A stretch of 64,000 nucleotides of DNA. Origin: Desulfococcus sp041737845 (lineage in GTDB: Bacteria > Desulfobacterota > Desulfobacteria > Desulfobacterales > Desulfococcaceae). Made by a program: the position numbers and the translations under genes. This document shows positions 1 through 7,587 of this stretch, one piece after another (within the stretch, counting starts at the first letter, position 1; every line of letters begins with the position of its first letter). The notes beneath the pieces are model-generated. The model saw only the letters and a list, made by a program, of their open reading frames with translations. It did not search any database and was not told where the DNA came from. Where the stretch lies: NCBI RefSeq assembly GCF_041737845.1, contig NZ_JBGSQX010000116.1:38176-102175 (forward strand), in the 5' to 3' direction.

Positions 1-81
1 AAAGCCGGTTCAATTTATGACCATGGAGACTTTAATGAAATAATGAATAAAAATCAATCATTAATTCTTGGTTTAGCCGAA

Positions 82-1269
82 TCATGGGATGTTTCCGATC
101 AGGAGGGTCGGCCGCAGCCCGCCGTGGGAAAAGGGATGATGGAAGACCGGAAACGGGATGTCGCCGGTCCATTCCGCCTCCGGCGCCACCAGAACGACCT
201 TCCACCCGGCATAGGCCTCCCGGAGACGGCTGCACACCGATCGAAACAGGGCCCTCCCCTGCCGCCGGGTCCCCAGGCGGTGCCCATAGGGCGGGTTGAC
301 GGCGACCAGCCCCGGTTGCGAAAACCTGTCCCCGGGGGAGAACGCGAAAAAATCCCGGCAGGACACGTCGATCATGGGAGACAGGCCGTTCTCTTCCAGG
401 TTTTTCCGCAGGGACCGGCAGACGTCGGGGTCGATGTCGGCGGCAAAGATGGTGGGGGTCTCTGGAAGGGGAAGACTGTTTTCGGAGGTGCGCTTGAGAT
501 AGGCCCATTTCCGGGGGGCGAAGGACGGCCATCCCATGAATGCAAAGCTCCGGCGCGAGCCCGGGGGGATGCCGCCCGAGATCATGGCCCCCTCGATGGA
601 AAAGGTGCCGGAGCCGCACATGGGGTCCAGGAGGGGCAGGCGGCCGTCATAGCCCGCAAGGGTCAGGGCCGCTGCGGCGATGGTTTCCCGGATGGGGGCC
701 TTTCCGCCCCCGGTCTTGAATCCCCGCTTGTAGAGCAGCTCCCCGCTGCTGTCGATGGACAGGGTGAAATGATCCTCCGCCGCGCGCACGAAAATCCGCT
801 GAACCGGGACGTCCGGAACGTCACCGGCCTCCTCCGGCCGAACCTGTTTGAAGCGGTCCCGGATGCTCGCCTGGACCCTTTCGGCGACGGCGTCCGTGTG
901 GTAGAGGCGGCTTTTCGCGGCGGCGGCGTGGATGACGGGGGCGCCACCCGGCCGGAGGTAGAGCTCCCAGGGAATGTCCGCCAGTTTCTTCTCCAAGCGG
1001 GGAAAGGACGACGCGCTGAATTCATCGATTCTCATGAGAATCCGGCCGGCCGTGCGGAGGTGGAGATTGGCGAGCCAGCAGTCGTGCAGCCGCCCTTCGA
1101 AAACGATCCCGCCCGGAACGACGGCTCCGGTGGCGATGGAAAGGGGCGGGGCCTGGAGCTCCGCCAGGCAGACGCTTTCAAGCCCCGGCGAAACGGCGAC
1201 GAAGAACTCCCTCGTCCGTCCGGCGACGTGCCGTTTGATGCGCTTGGACAGCGGGGTTTCAGGGGTCAT
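82..1269 (-). CDS. THUMP-domain class I SAM-dependent RNA methyltransferase (RlmL/YpsC-like)
   Basis: Predicted N2-guanine methyltransferase acting on rRNA in the cytoplasm. The 395-residue protein has an N-terminal THUMP-like RNA-binding half (about residues 20-170) followed by a Rossmann methyltransferase domain. DPMCGSGT (215-222) is the SAM-binding motif of this family and NPPYGH (325-330) is the catalytic N-P-P-Y motif that positions an exocyclic amine. The length fits the single-domain RlmL N-terminal/YpsC group and not the fused RlmKL of about 700 residues. The ATG lies five bases after the stop of the upstream thiol oxidoreductase gene, so the two are probably co-transcribed. The exact target base cannot be read from sequence. 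Confidence 0.9.
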   Translation of the reverse strand: MTPETPLSKRIKRHVAGRTREFFVAVSPGLESVCLAELQAPPLSIATGAVVPGGIVFEGRLHDCWLANLHLRTAGRILMRIDEFSASSFPRLEKKLADIPWELYLRPGGAPVIHAAAAKSRLYHTDAVAERVQASIRDRFKQVRPEEAGDVPDVPVQRIFVRAAEDHFTLSIDSSGELLYKRGFKTGGGKAPIRETIAAAALTLAGYDGRLPLLDPMCGSGTFSIEGAMISGGIPPGSRRSFAFMGWPSFAPRKWAYLKRTSENSLPLPETPTIFAADIDPDVCRSLRKNLEENGLSPMIDVSCRDFFAFSPGDRFSQPGLVAVNPPYGHRLGTRRQGRALFRSVCSRLREAYAGWKVVLVAPEAEWTGDIPFPVFHHPFSHGGLRPTLLIGNIP

Positions 1270-1274
1270 GGGGC

Positions 1275-2129
1275 TTATTTCTCTGCGGGTGCCCCTGGCT
1301 GACCTTCTAGTAGCGTTTGAAAGCTTTTCATGGAATGATCCCTGAAGATCCGGCCGTTGACGAACACCGTCGGTGTTCCGCTGACACCCAGCCGGGCAGC
1401 CTCCGAGGCGTCCCGGTTCAAGGCGGTCATCACTTCGGGATGGCTCATTTCCCGGGTCAGGCGCGCTTCATCAAGTTTCAGTTCCCTGGCGATCTCATTG
1501 ATTTTCTGGAGAGATAGCCGGTTATAGTTGTCGAAAAGCGCATCGTGAAATTCCCAGAACCGGTTCTGCCTGCCCGCGGCCAGCGCCGCGGCCGAGGCAG
1601 CCCGGGAAAAGCGGTGGCTGCGGAGCGGGAAGTTCATGAACACCACCTTGATCCGCTCTGGATACTCGGTCATGACTTGATCGAGAACCGATGACAACTC
1701 GGCGCAGGAGGGGCACTCGAAATCACTGAAAACAACCACTTCGAAGGGGGCATCGGCTGGGCCTTTAGACGGCAGACCGCTGGAATCGATGGTCTGGATC
1801 AGGTCCAGCAGGATGACCTTCAAGGTCTGCTCTTTTGAATTCCCTATGAGCAGCATGTCTTCTCTGGGCGTGGCCTTGATGCTGTCCGTGCCTTCACCGA
1901 CCCGGACTTTCTCCTGAAGCCGACCATCCGGGGAATAGATCAGCAGATAGCCATTTTCGGTCAGCGCAAAGACCCGCATGCCGTTCAGGGAAATGGCAAC
2001 ATCCATCGGTTTGGCATCCAGTTTAAATGTCTGCAGGACATTCAATTCGATTTCAGCATTAGCCCGGCTGAGCGCCAAGGATGTCAGCATCACGACCGAT
2101 ACCATCAGGATCTGAGTTATTTTCCGCAT
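1275..2129 (-). CDS. Secreted DsbA/DsbG-like thioredoxin-fold protein
   Basis: A 284-residue protein with a signal peptide (about residues 1-25) and a short segment of about 90 residues resembling beta-propeller blades (YLLIYSPDGR at 61-70). A DsbA-type thioredoxin domain follows. The active site is C139-P-S-C142 in the context FSDFECPSC, and a cis-proline loop (SGTPTVFVNG) lies near the C-terminus. These match the DsbA_4/ScsC-like family of periplasmic disulfide oxidoreductases or isomerases. The start is preceded by AAAGG at eight bases. It sits directly upstream of the RNA methyltransferase gene. Copper-handling and c-type-cytochrome proteins elsewhere in the window are plausible periplasmic clients, but that is only inference. 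Confidence 0.88.
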   Translation of the reverse strand: MRKITQILMVSVVMLTSLALSRANAEIELNVLQTFKLDAKPMDVAISLNGMRVFALTENGYLLIYSPDGRLQEKVRVGEGTDSIKATPREDMLLIGNSKEQTLKVILLDLIQTIDSSGLPSKGPADAPFEVVVFSDFECPSCAELSSVLDQVMTEYPERIKVVFMNFPLRSHRFSRAASAAALAAGRQNRFWEFHDALFDNYNRLSLQKINEIARELKLDEARLTREMSHPEVMTALNRDASEAARLGVSGTPTVFVNGRIFRDHSMKSFQTLLEGQPGAPAEK

Positions 2130-2207
2130 ACCGGGAACCTTTCTGTCGTTAAAATGGAGAGCTATGTATCATATATTTTGTATGGCGAGAAGATAGAACC
2201 GCAATTT

Positions 2208-3497
2208 TCAGAGGAGTGGCACCCCACCCGCTCCGGGATCAAATCCGGGTGCCGGCGTTACGGGGGTGAAGAGCAGAAGTGAACTGTCTGCATTTCCGGA
2301 GATAGCCACCCCGCAGAGCCCTGCAACAGAGGACACGGCGATAATCCGCTCGATCTGTGTAAAAGCGATACCGGGAAACCAGTTGGTGTAGTAGCCGGTA
2401 CGTTTGTCATAGGGATTGATCGTCATGACAACGCTGTCCAAAATCTGATCCGCGCCGACGGCATGGAGGGTTACGGATGCAGGAGCATCGCTCATGTTGG
2501 TGACGGTGATGGCCTTCCATTCGATTTTCGGGCTGAGGTCGTTGAAATAAAATCCTATTTGTGTGTCCTTGGCTTCGGCGAGCGTAAATTCGGCCAAGCC
2601 CCCGCCCTGCAGGTTTTCGTAAAAAAGACGGAAATTGAACAAGCTGTTGTTGTAAAGGATATATCCGGTTCCGGAAGTGATACCAGGAACCAACTCTCTT
2701 AAATCAATGATGGTTCTGCCGAGGCCAGCCGTGGAGAACAACCCGGAATAAACCTCCGTTCCTCCGTCGTGGAGGGCGATGCTGAATGATGCCTGGGTCG
2801 GGGCGTTGTTGTCGACCTGAAGAATCGTTTTCCAGATTCCGCCGTTCCCCGTGACGTGGGGGATACCCACCCCCAGGGAGAAGCTTTCTCCCCCGGTGCG
2901 GCCGATGATGGCATCGTCGAAAAAAATGAATTTGGCATCCTCGGTCTTCCCTTCGGTTTCGTAAACCTCGAAGGTGCTGAAACCGCTTGTATCGATCACG
3001 CCGTAAAAGAGGGTTTCGGTGGTCAGGACGGTATCTTCGAAGTCAACGGTCACGCCGTCTATGATCATTCGAATTCTGGCGCCGGGGGTGTTGGAGCGGA
3101 CCCAAATTCCCAGGGCGTGAATCGTCCGGGGAGTCGCTCCTGCGATGCCGTCGCGCTGGGAATCGAAAGGGGCGCCGATGAGATCGCCATGTGGGGTCGA
3201 AAACATGCCCCACAGACCGCTTCTCGCGGCACCGCTCGATGTGGTGATCCGGTTGCCGCTCAGGTTGGCGCGCCAGGTGATGCCCTGGCTGGTAGCGCTC
3301 TCGGCGTTGTCCGGTGTCCGCAAGGCCCCCCAGACGCCGGCGTCCTCAAAGCCCTCCTGAAACGTGGCATATCCGAATGATGCCGCGGCGGCCATGAACT
3401 CAGATTCATTTCCGTAGGTGAGGACTTCCGAATGGGCCGCAACGGACGCAAAAAACAGAAATGCGCCCAAAAGAAGCCCGCATTGCATTTTTTTCAT
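2208..3497 (-). CDS. Secreted protein of unknown function
   Basis: I do not recognise a specific family. The ATG at 3497 is chosen because a strong GAGGAGGT ribosome binding site lies five bases upstream and the product then begins with a clean signal peptide (MKKMQCGLLLGAFLF, cleavage near AHS). The frame stays open further upstream but lacks these signals. The mature protein of about 405 residues is rich in Gly, Thr and Ser. Its first half looks like a beta-sandwich of the kind seen in secreted proteins with PEP-CTERM or similar anchors (FEDAGVWGALRTPDN; FFDDAIIG). Its second half resembles an immunoglobulin-like or jelly-roll fold. The C-terminus (PGAGGVPLL) has no sorting signal. It is transcribed alone. 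Confidence 0.75.
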   Translation of the reverse strand: MKKMQCGLLLGAFLFFASVAAHSEVLTYGNESEFMAAAASFGYATFQEGFEDAGVWGALRTPDNAESATSQGITWRANLSGNRITTSSGAARSGLWGMFSTPHGDLIGAPFDSQRDGIAGATPRTIHALGIWVRSNTPGARIRMIIDGVTVDFEDTVLTTETLFYGVIDTSGFSTFEVYETEGKTEDAKFIFFDDAIIGRTGGESFSLGVGIPHVTGNGGIWKTILQVDNNAPTQASFSIALHDGGTEVYSGLFSTAGLGRTIIDLRELVPGITSGTGYILYNNSLFNFRLFYENLQGGGLAEFTLAEAKDTQIGFYFNDLSPKIEWKAITVTNMSDAPASVTLHAVGADQILDSVVMTINPYDKRTGYYTNWFPGIAFTQIERIIAVSSVAGLCGVAISGNADSSLLLFTPVTPAPGFDPGAGGVPLL

Positions 3498-3700
3498 GGT
3501 ACACCTCCTCTTCCGGTGATTTCGGAGTATGTTGATGGGATTCATCTTGATAAAAGAATACCTTTTTACCTTAACCACGAACGTTGCATCGCGCCACCAC
3601 TGTGCGGTATAGACCGTCCAAGCCGCGAGCCCCTCCCCCGGCCGGGCGGCGCTCTCAAGATCGTCGTACCCGTCCTGTTCCGCCTCGAGTCCTGAGCGGG

Positions 3701-4702
3701 CTAATACCCTTCGAGGATAAAATCGGAGAAAACCATAGGCCAGGTCGATATGGCCGCAAAGACGAAGAATCCGATCATTGCAACGAGGCAGAGCCGCTGC
3801 TGAATCGAAGGCAGGCGGCGTTCCAGGGATTCGGGACCCCTGACCCGTTCAAGCATCCCCACGCCCATGCCCGCGATGCCCGCCGTGAGCAGTGATGTGT
3901 AGAGGGGGTAGCCGATGTAGTGGTATTCCCGCTGGAGCAGGCAGAAGGGGCAGTGATGGGTGGGGAGCTCGTAGAAGTAGAGGGAGATGAACGAGATGAT
4001 GGAGACGATGGAAACGAGGAAGAAGAGCGCGCTAAAACCCGCGAAGAGGGACGCCGACCGGCCGGTGATGCGGAAATGGATGCCCGCACGGAGGGTCAGC
4101 ACCAGGCTCAGGTAGAAGAGGATCTTGGCCGGGACGGACGGCAGCGCCGCCATGCTCCCCATGACGCCGCCGGCCTCGGCGTTGAAGAGGATGCCGCAGC
4201 AAGAGGTGAGGATGTTGGCCTTCATGTTCAGGAAATACTGGGTGACGAGATAGGCGTCGAAGACGCACAGGGCGGTGACGGCGAAAAGGAGCCGGTATTT
4301 GGGTTTGATCAGCGGGTAATCGGGGCATTGATTGTCGGCGTGGTTCAGGATCAGCCACAAGCCCGACAGCACGGCGGCCGCGAGCTTCACGACAAGGACC
4401 GGATATCCGTATTTGTTGACGTTGAGGGATCCGGCGGCGCACATGGCCCCCGTGAAGAGCGGATGGATGCGATCGGCGGTATAGACGAAAAAAAACATGG
4501 AAAAGAGCCCGATGGCAAAGAGGTGGGTCAGGACCGACGAGACGAGGTAGGTCTGCTTTTCCAGCGCCAGTTGGCCTTCACTGTCGCTCTCGATGTCCCA
4601 GTCCCGGAGGATGCGGTATCCCAGGGTCGATGCATAGATCGCAAAAAGCGCCGTAAGCAGCGCTGTCAGGATCAGGGTGATGATGGCCGGGTTCAGGATC
4701 AA
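3701..4702 (-). CDS. Polytopic membrane protein with DsbB-like CxxC motif
   Basis: A 333-residue integral membrane protein with about seven or eight hydrophobic helices. The cysteines stand out: C88, C126, a C168-C169 pair, and C251-P-F-C254 followed by LLQRE, close to the CxxC-x-x-QR/ER signature of DsbB and BdbC quinone-linked thiol oxidases. The ATG overlaps the stop of the upstream ABC ATPase gene by four bases, so it is the last gene of the nosL-ABC operon. A role in thiol oxidation, or in passing metal or sulfur for the NosL system, is inference. The protein is longer than DsbB (about 170 residues) and would be a divergent relative at best. Confidence 0.7.
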   Translation of the reverse strand: MILNPAIITLILTALLTALFAIYASTLGYRILRDWDIESDSEGQLALEKQTYLVSSVLTHLFAIGLFSMFFFVYTADRIHPLFTGAMCAAGSLNVNKYGYPVLVVKLAAAVLSGLWLILNHADNQCPDYPLIKPKYRLLFAVTALCVFDAYLVTQYFLNMKANILTSCCGILFNAEAGGVMGSMAALPSVPAKILFYLSLVLTLRAGIHFRITGRSASLFAGFSALFFLVSIVSIISFISLYFYELPTHHCPFCLLQREYHYIGYPLYTSLLTAGIAGMGVGMLERVRGPESLERRLPSIQQRLCLVAMIGFFVFAAISTWPMVFSDFILEGY

Positions 4703-5385
4703 AGGCTCTGGTGCTCCTCTAAAATGCTGCCGTCCCGCATGTCGATGACCGCATCGACGATCCCGGCCTCGAAAACCAGCGGATCATGGCTCGCCATCAG
4801 GACGGTCTTTTTTTCATGGGACAACTGGGCGACGATGTCCAGGAATTCTTTTGACAGGGCCATGTCGAGATGGGCCGTGGGTTCGTCTGCGATGATGATG
4901 GCCGGGTCGTTGATGAGCGCCCTTGCGATGGCCGTCCGCTGCTGCTCGCCGCCCGAGAGCTGCTCCACCTTTTGCCCGGCCTTGGAATCAATCTTCAGCC
5001 GCGCAAGAAGCCTCAGGGCGTCGGCCTTCACCCGGCCGTGTTTTCTTCCCGTGGGATAGGCGGGCAGCATGGTGTTTTCCAGGACGGTGATGCCTTTGAT
5101 GAGGTTGTAATTCTGGAAAATGAACCCGAAGGTGGAGCGCCGGATCTCGGAAAGAAACCGCTCGGGAAGGCTCGTGGTCTCCCGTCCGTCGACGAAGATC
5201 CGGCCCGACGTGGGGCGGATCATGCAGCCGATGAGGGAGAGGAGGGTGGTCTTTCCCGATCCGCTGGGACCCTTGAATACGGTGATCTTTTCGCGGCCGA
5301 TGGTGAGGTCCACGTCCCGCAGGGCATGAAATTCATTGGATCTGCCGGCGTTGAAGGTTTTGGAGACGTTTTTCAGGGAAATCAT
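4699..5385 (-). CDS. ABC transporter ATP-binding protein (LolD/MacB-like)
   Basis: A cytoplasmic ATPase subunit of 228 residues, the usual length for the LolD/MacB/FtsE class. Walker A is GPSGSGKT (39-46), the Q-loop follows FGFIFQNYNL, the signature is LSGGEQQR (143-150) and Walker B is IIIADEPT (163-170) with a switch histidine in ASHD. It lies 27 bases after the permease stop and overlaps the next gene by four bases, so it energises the FtsX/MacB-type permease of this operon. Such transporters often work mechanically on periplasmic partners and do not pump a bulk solute. With NosL in the same operon, a copper-centre assembly or lipoprotein role is plausible. Confidence 0.92.
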   Translation of the reverse strand: MISLKNVSKTFNAGRSNEFHALRDVDLTIGREKITVFKGPSGSGKTTLLSLIGCMIRPTSGRIFVDGRETTSLPERFLSEIRRSTFGFIFQNYNLIKGITVLENTMLPAYPTGRKHGRVKADALRLLARLKIDSKAGQKVEQLSGGEQQRTAIARALINDPAIIIADEPTAHLDMALSKEFLDIVAQLSHEKKTVLMASHDPLVFEAGIVDAVIDMRDGSILEEHQSL

Positions 5386-5412
5386 GGCGACGGATCATCC
5401 TTCCGGGGGTGT

Positions 5413-6543
5413 TCAGACATTGCGCATGGCCGCATCGGGCTCGGTAACGGATACCTTCCAGGCGGGGATGATCGTCATGATCGAATAGGGAACCACTGTC
5501 AGGGCGAAAACGGCCGCCAGTTGAAAGGCATCGATGTCCGGGTGGAGCTTGAACGAGGGATAGAGCACGGACCAGCCCTTCAGGGCATGTTCGAAGAGCG
5601 GGGCTCGGGAAAAAAAGACGTGGACGTACGCGGCCGCCACCCCCGCGAGAAAAGCGCTCAGGGAGATGAAGAGGCCCTCCTGGAATTTGAGCAGCAGGAT
5701 GTCCGACGTGCCCCACCCCAGGGCCTTGAGGATGCCGATCTCCGTCCGCTCCTCGCCCGTGAGGCCGGTGGCCTTGTCCCAGGCGAAGATGAGAAAGGCG
5801 AGCATGGCCCCGAAAAGCTGGACGATGATATAGCCGCTCCGCCAATCGAAGATGGAGGCATAGGTTCGCAGAATATCCTCTTTCAGCACCGGCCGGGTGT
5901 CCGGGAGGCGGACAAACACCTTCTGGGCGATGGTCAGGGCCTCCTTCGGGTTCCGGATCCGGGCGACCATATCCGTGGCAAAGCCCGCCGGGACCCCGAA
6001 AATGCGCCGGAAGGCGGCTTCGGTGATGAGGATGAGGTCCGCCGCCACCAGGTCCGTCTCCGCCGTGAGGACGGTCTTGATTTTCAGGACGACGGGCGTT
6101 CCGTCATATCCCCGGATGTAGAGTTCCTTGTCGCGGATCGTACCCCAGGTCCGGAGCACGCCGTTGCCGATGGCGGCCTCGTCATCCGCGAGATCGAAGT
6201 TCCGGGTCGCCGTCACCGTGTAGCTGGATGCCGCGGCCTGATGGTAGTAGTACCCCCAGAGCCGCGGCTGGACATCGTTCACGCCCCGGATCTCTGCTAT
6301 GGCGCTCTGGTATTCCATGGGGATCAGGTCGTGCCTGCCGGCCATATTCCGTTGAATCACCATCTCCGGCGTCTCTTTCAATACCGCCGCGGCCTCTTTC
6401 CGGATGGCGTCGGCAAAGAAGACCACCGAGGTGAACAGGAACACCATCGCCGTGTAGACCAGGGCGAGGGACAGGTTCTTCCATTTCCTGCGAAGCAGGG
6501 AAGAGATGGCGAAATCCAGGAAGTATCGCTGCTTTTCGATCAT
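5413..6543 (-). CDS. FtsX/MacB-family ABC transporter permease
   Basis: The start is placed at the ATG at 6543, which overlaps the upstream gene's stop as ATGA; the longer in-frame extension reads through that gene and is rejected. The 376-residue product has one N-terminal transmembrane helix (about 20-40), a large periplasmic MacB_PCD-like domain, and three C-terminal helices that form the FtsX domain. The segment EERTEIGILKALGWG is the cytoplasmic coupling motif typical of FtsX permeases. It pairs with the ATPase encoded 27 bases downstream. The substrate is unknown; the NosL neighbour suggests a periplasmic metal-related task. Confidence 0.88.
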   Translation of the reverse strand: MIEKQRYFLDFAISSLLRRKWKNLSLALVYTAMVFLFTSVVFFADAIRKEAAAVLKETPEMVIQRNMAGRHDLIPMEYQSAIAEIRGVNDVQPRLWGYYYHQAAASSYTVTATRNFDLADDEAAIGNGVLRTWGTIRDKELYIRGYDGTPVVLKIKTVLTAETDLVAADLILITEAAFRRIFGVPAGFATDMVARIRNPKEALTIAQKVFVRLPDTRPVLKEDILRTYASIFDWRSGYIIVQLFGAMLAFLIFAWDKATGLTGEERTEIGILKALGWGTSDILLLKFQEGLFISLSAFLAGVAAAYVHVFFSRAPLFEHALKGWSVLYPSFKLHPDIDAFQLAAVFALTVVPYSIMTIIPAWKVSVTEPDAAMRNV

Positions 6544-6857
6544 TGCCCCTCCCCTGTTCCCTGCCCCGGGGTCATCCACGCCGGGGGCCGGGTCATCGAC
6601 CCCGAGGGATAATGCTCCAGGGCCAGGGGCGATTCCTGAAAGGCCGAAAAGAGATCCGCCTGGGACAGGTGCCGCGTATACCGGACCTCGGTAAACAGGC
6701 AGAGATCGGTGATATCGAGTTTCTGGACCAGCATGGCGTTGTTTTTCACGATCATCTCGCGGGACGGCAAATTCAGGCGCGGATGGATCGCAATCATCAG
6801 CACGAGGCCTGTTCCCAGGACGGCGGTGTGGATCAGAAATATCGTCGATCTTCTCAT
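6540..6857 (-). CDS. Small membrane-anchored protein of the nosL operon
   Basis: A 105-residue protein with one N-terminal transmembrane or uncleaved signal segment (about residues 5-23) and a short polar extracytoplasmic part. I recognise no family. Support for a real gene comes from its place between nosL and the permease and from its stop codon overlapping the permease start (ATGA). No strong ribosome binding site precedes the ATG. The C-terminal PPAWMTPGQGTGEGQ is low complexity. It follows two copies of a palindromic repeat, so its translation may be set separately from nosL. Confidence 0.6.
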   Translation of the reverse strand: MRRSTIFLIHTAVLGTGLVLMIAIHPRLNLPSREMIVKNNAMLVQKLDITDLCLFTEVRYTRHLSQADLFSAFQESPLALEHYPSGSMTRPPAWMTPGQGTGEGQ

Positions 6858-6876
6858 GAAAAATCCGTTGTCTGCT

Positions 6877-6922
6877 GTTGCCCGGGTGCATGGGGAGGGC
6901 AGGCACGGGGGCCTGCCCCTAC
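6877..6922. repeat. REP-like palindromic repeat, copy 1
   Basis: A 46-base unit that begins GTTGCCCGGGTGCA and contains the hairpin GGGCAGGC-N6-GCCTGCCC followed by CTAC. A nearly identical second copy lies 36 bases further on in the same orientation. Both sit between nosL and the next gene of the operon. Confidence 0.75.
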
Positions 6923-6957
6923 GGCTATTTTTTCAATGCAGGGGCAAGTCCCTTGTC

Positions 6958-7004
6958 GTTGCCCGGGTGCATTGGGAAGGGCAGGCACCCAGGCCTGCCC
7001 CTAC
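6958..7004. repeat. REP-like palindromic repeat, copy 2
   Basis: A 47-base unit matching copy 1 apart from a few substitutions and a single-base length difference, with the hairpin GGGCAGGC-N6/7-GCCTGCCC. Its terminal CCCCTAC extends into nosL: the CTA at 7001-7003 is the TAG stop of nosL read on the minus strand. The repeat therefore defines the present 3' end of that gene. Confidence 0.75.
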
Positions 7005-7495
7005 TGGTGTTTCATCTTTTTCTTCTTTTCGCGGATCATGTTGATGTCGTTGTACATGTCTTCAAAGCTCGCCTTAAAGGCATCGTCGAAGGTCGCCTTC
7101 GTACCGCCGTTTTCAGCGATGAATTTCTGGGCGGCGGTGTCATCCGCGAAGGCCCATTTGGCCCGGTGGGTCATGACGCCCATCTTCGATCCGCCGATGA
7201 CCCAGGTCGCCTTTTCGGCGTCGATGAGGGTCTTGGTGTTGTAATCCCCCACCATGATCTCCCGGGGGGTTTTCCCGACGTTGACGGCCATGTCGATGGC
7301 GGCGCAGTGGATGGAGCAGGTGCCGATCTTCGCGCCGTCGTCATAGACGACATAGACCCGGGAGTGTGCAAACTTGGCGCGGTCCATGCCGCAGAGCGGG
7401 CAGGCGGGGTGTGCGGCGATGTCGTCTTGAGCGAAGGCGCTCAGGGCACCGGTCAATAAAAACATCATCATGCCGAACATTACCAGCTTTTTCAT
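7001..7495 (-). CDS. nosL: NosL-family copper-binding protein
   Basis: A periplasmic Cu(I)-binding accessory protein of the NosL family, best known for delivering copper to nitrous oxide reductase. The 164-residue product starts at the ATG at 7495 after GGAG, with a signal peptide MKKLVMFGMMMFLLTGALSA. The mature part opens with CPLCGMD, the conserved Cys/Met copper motif, followed by CSIHCAA. A lysine- and methionine-rich tail (MIREKKKKMKHQ) precedes the stop, which lies inside a palindromic repeat. No nosZ is in the window, so here NosL may serve another copper enzyme, for example the multicopper proteins encoded divergently. The signal peptide has no clear lipobox. Confidence 0.88.
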   Translation of the reverse strand: MKKLVMFGMMMFLLTGALSAFAQDDIAAHPACPLCGMDRAKFAHSRVYVVYDDGAKIGTCSIHCAAIDMAVNVGKTPREIMVGDYNTKTLIDAEKATWVIGGSKMGVMTHRAKWAFADDTAAQKFIAENGGTKATFDDAFKASFEDMYNDINMIREKKKKMKHQ

Positions 7496-7587
7496 GTTGG
7501 TCTCCTTTTTTTTGTGGGTTGATGGATATGGATCGTAGAATTCATAATGGATTTTTCTCCATTTTAAACAAGAGACGCCCATGCAGG

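Noticed and set aside
43..1302. Plus-strand open frame opposite the RNA methyltransferase
   Set aside because: The minus-strand frame has the intact SAM and NPPY motifs; the plus-strand product has none.
4870..6612. Long plus-strand open frame across the ABC transporter genes
   Set aside because: It is the shadow of the ATPase and permease genes on the minus strand; no ribosome binding site and no recognisable fold.
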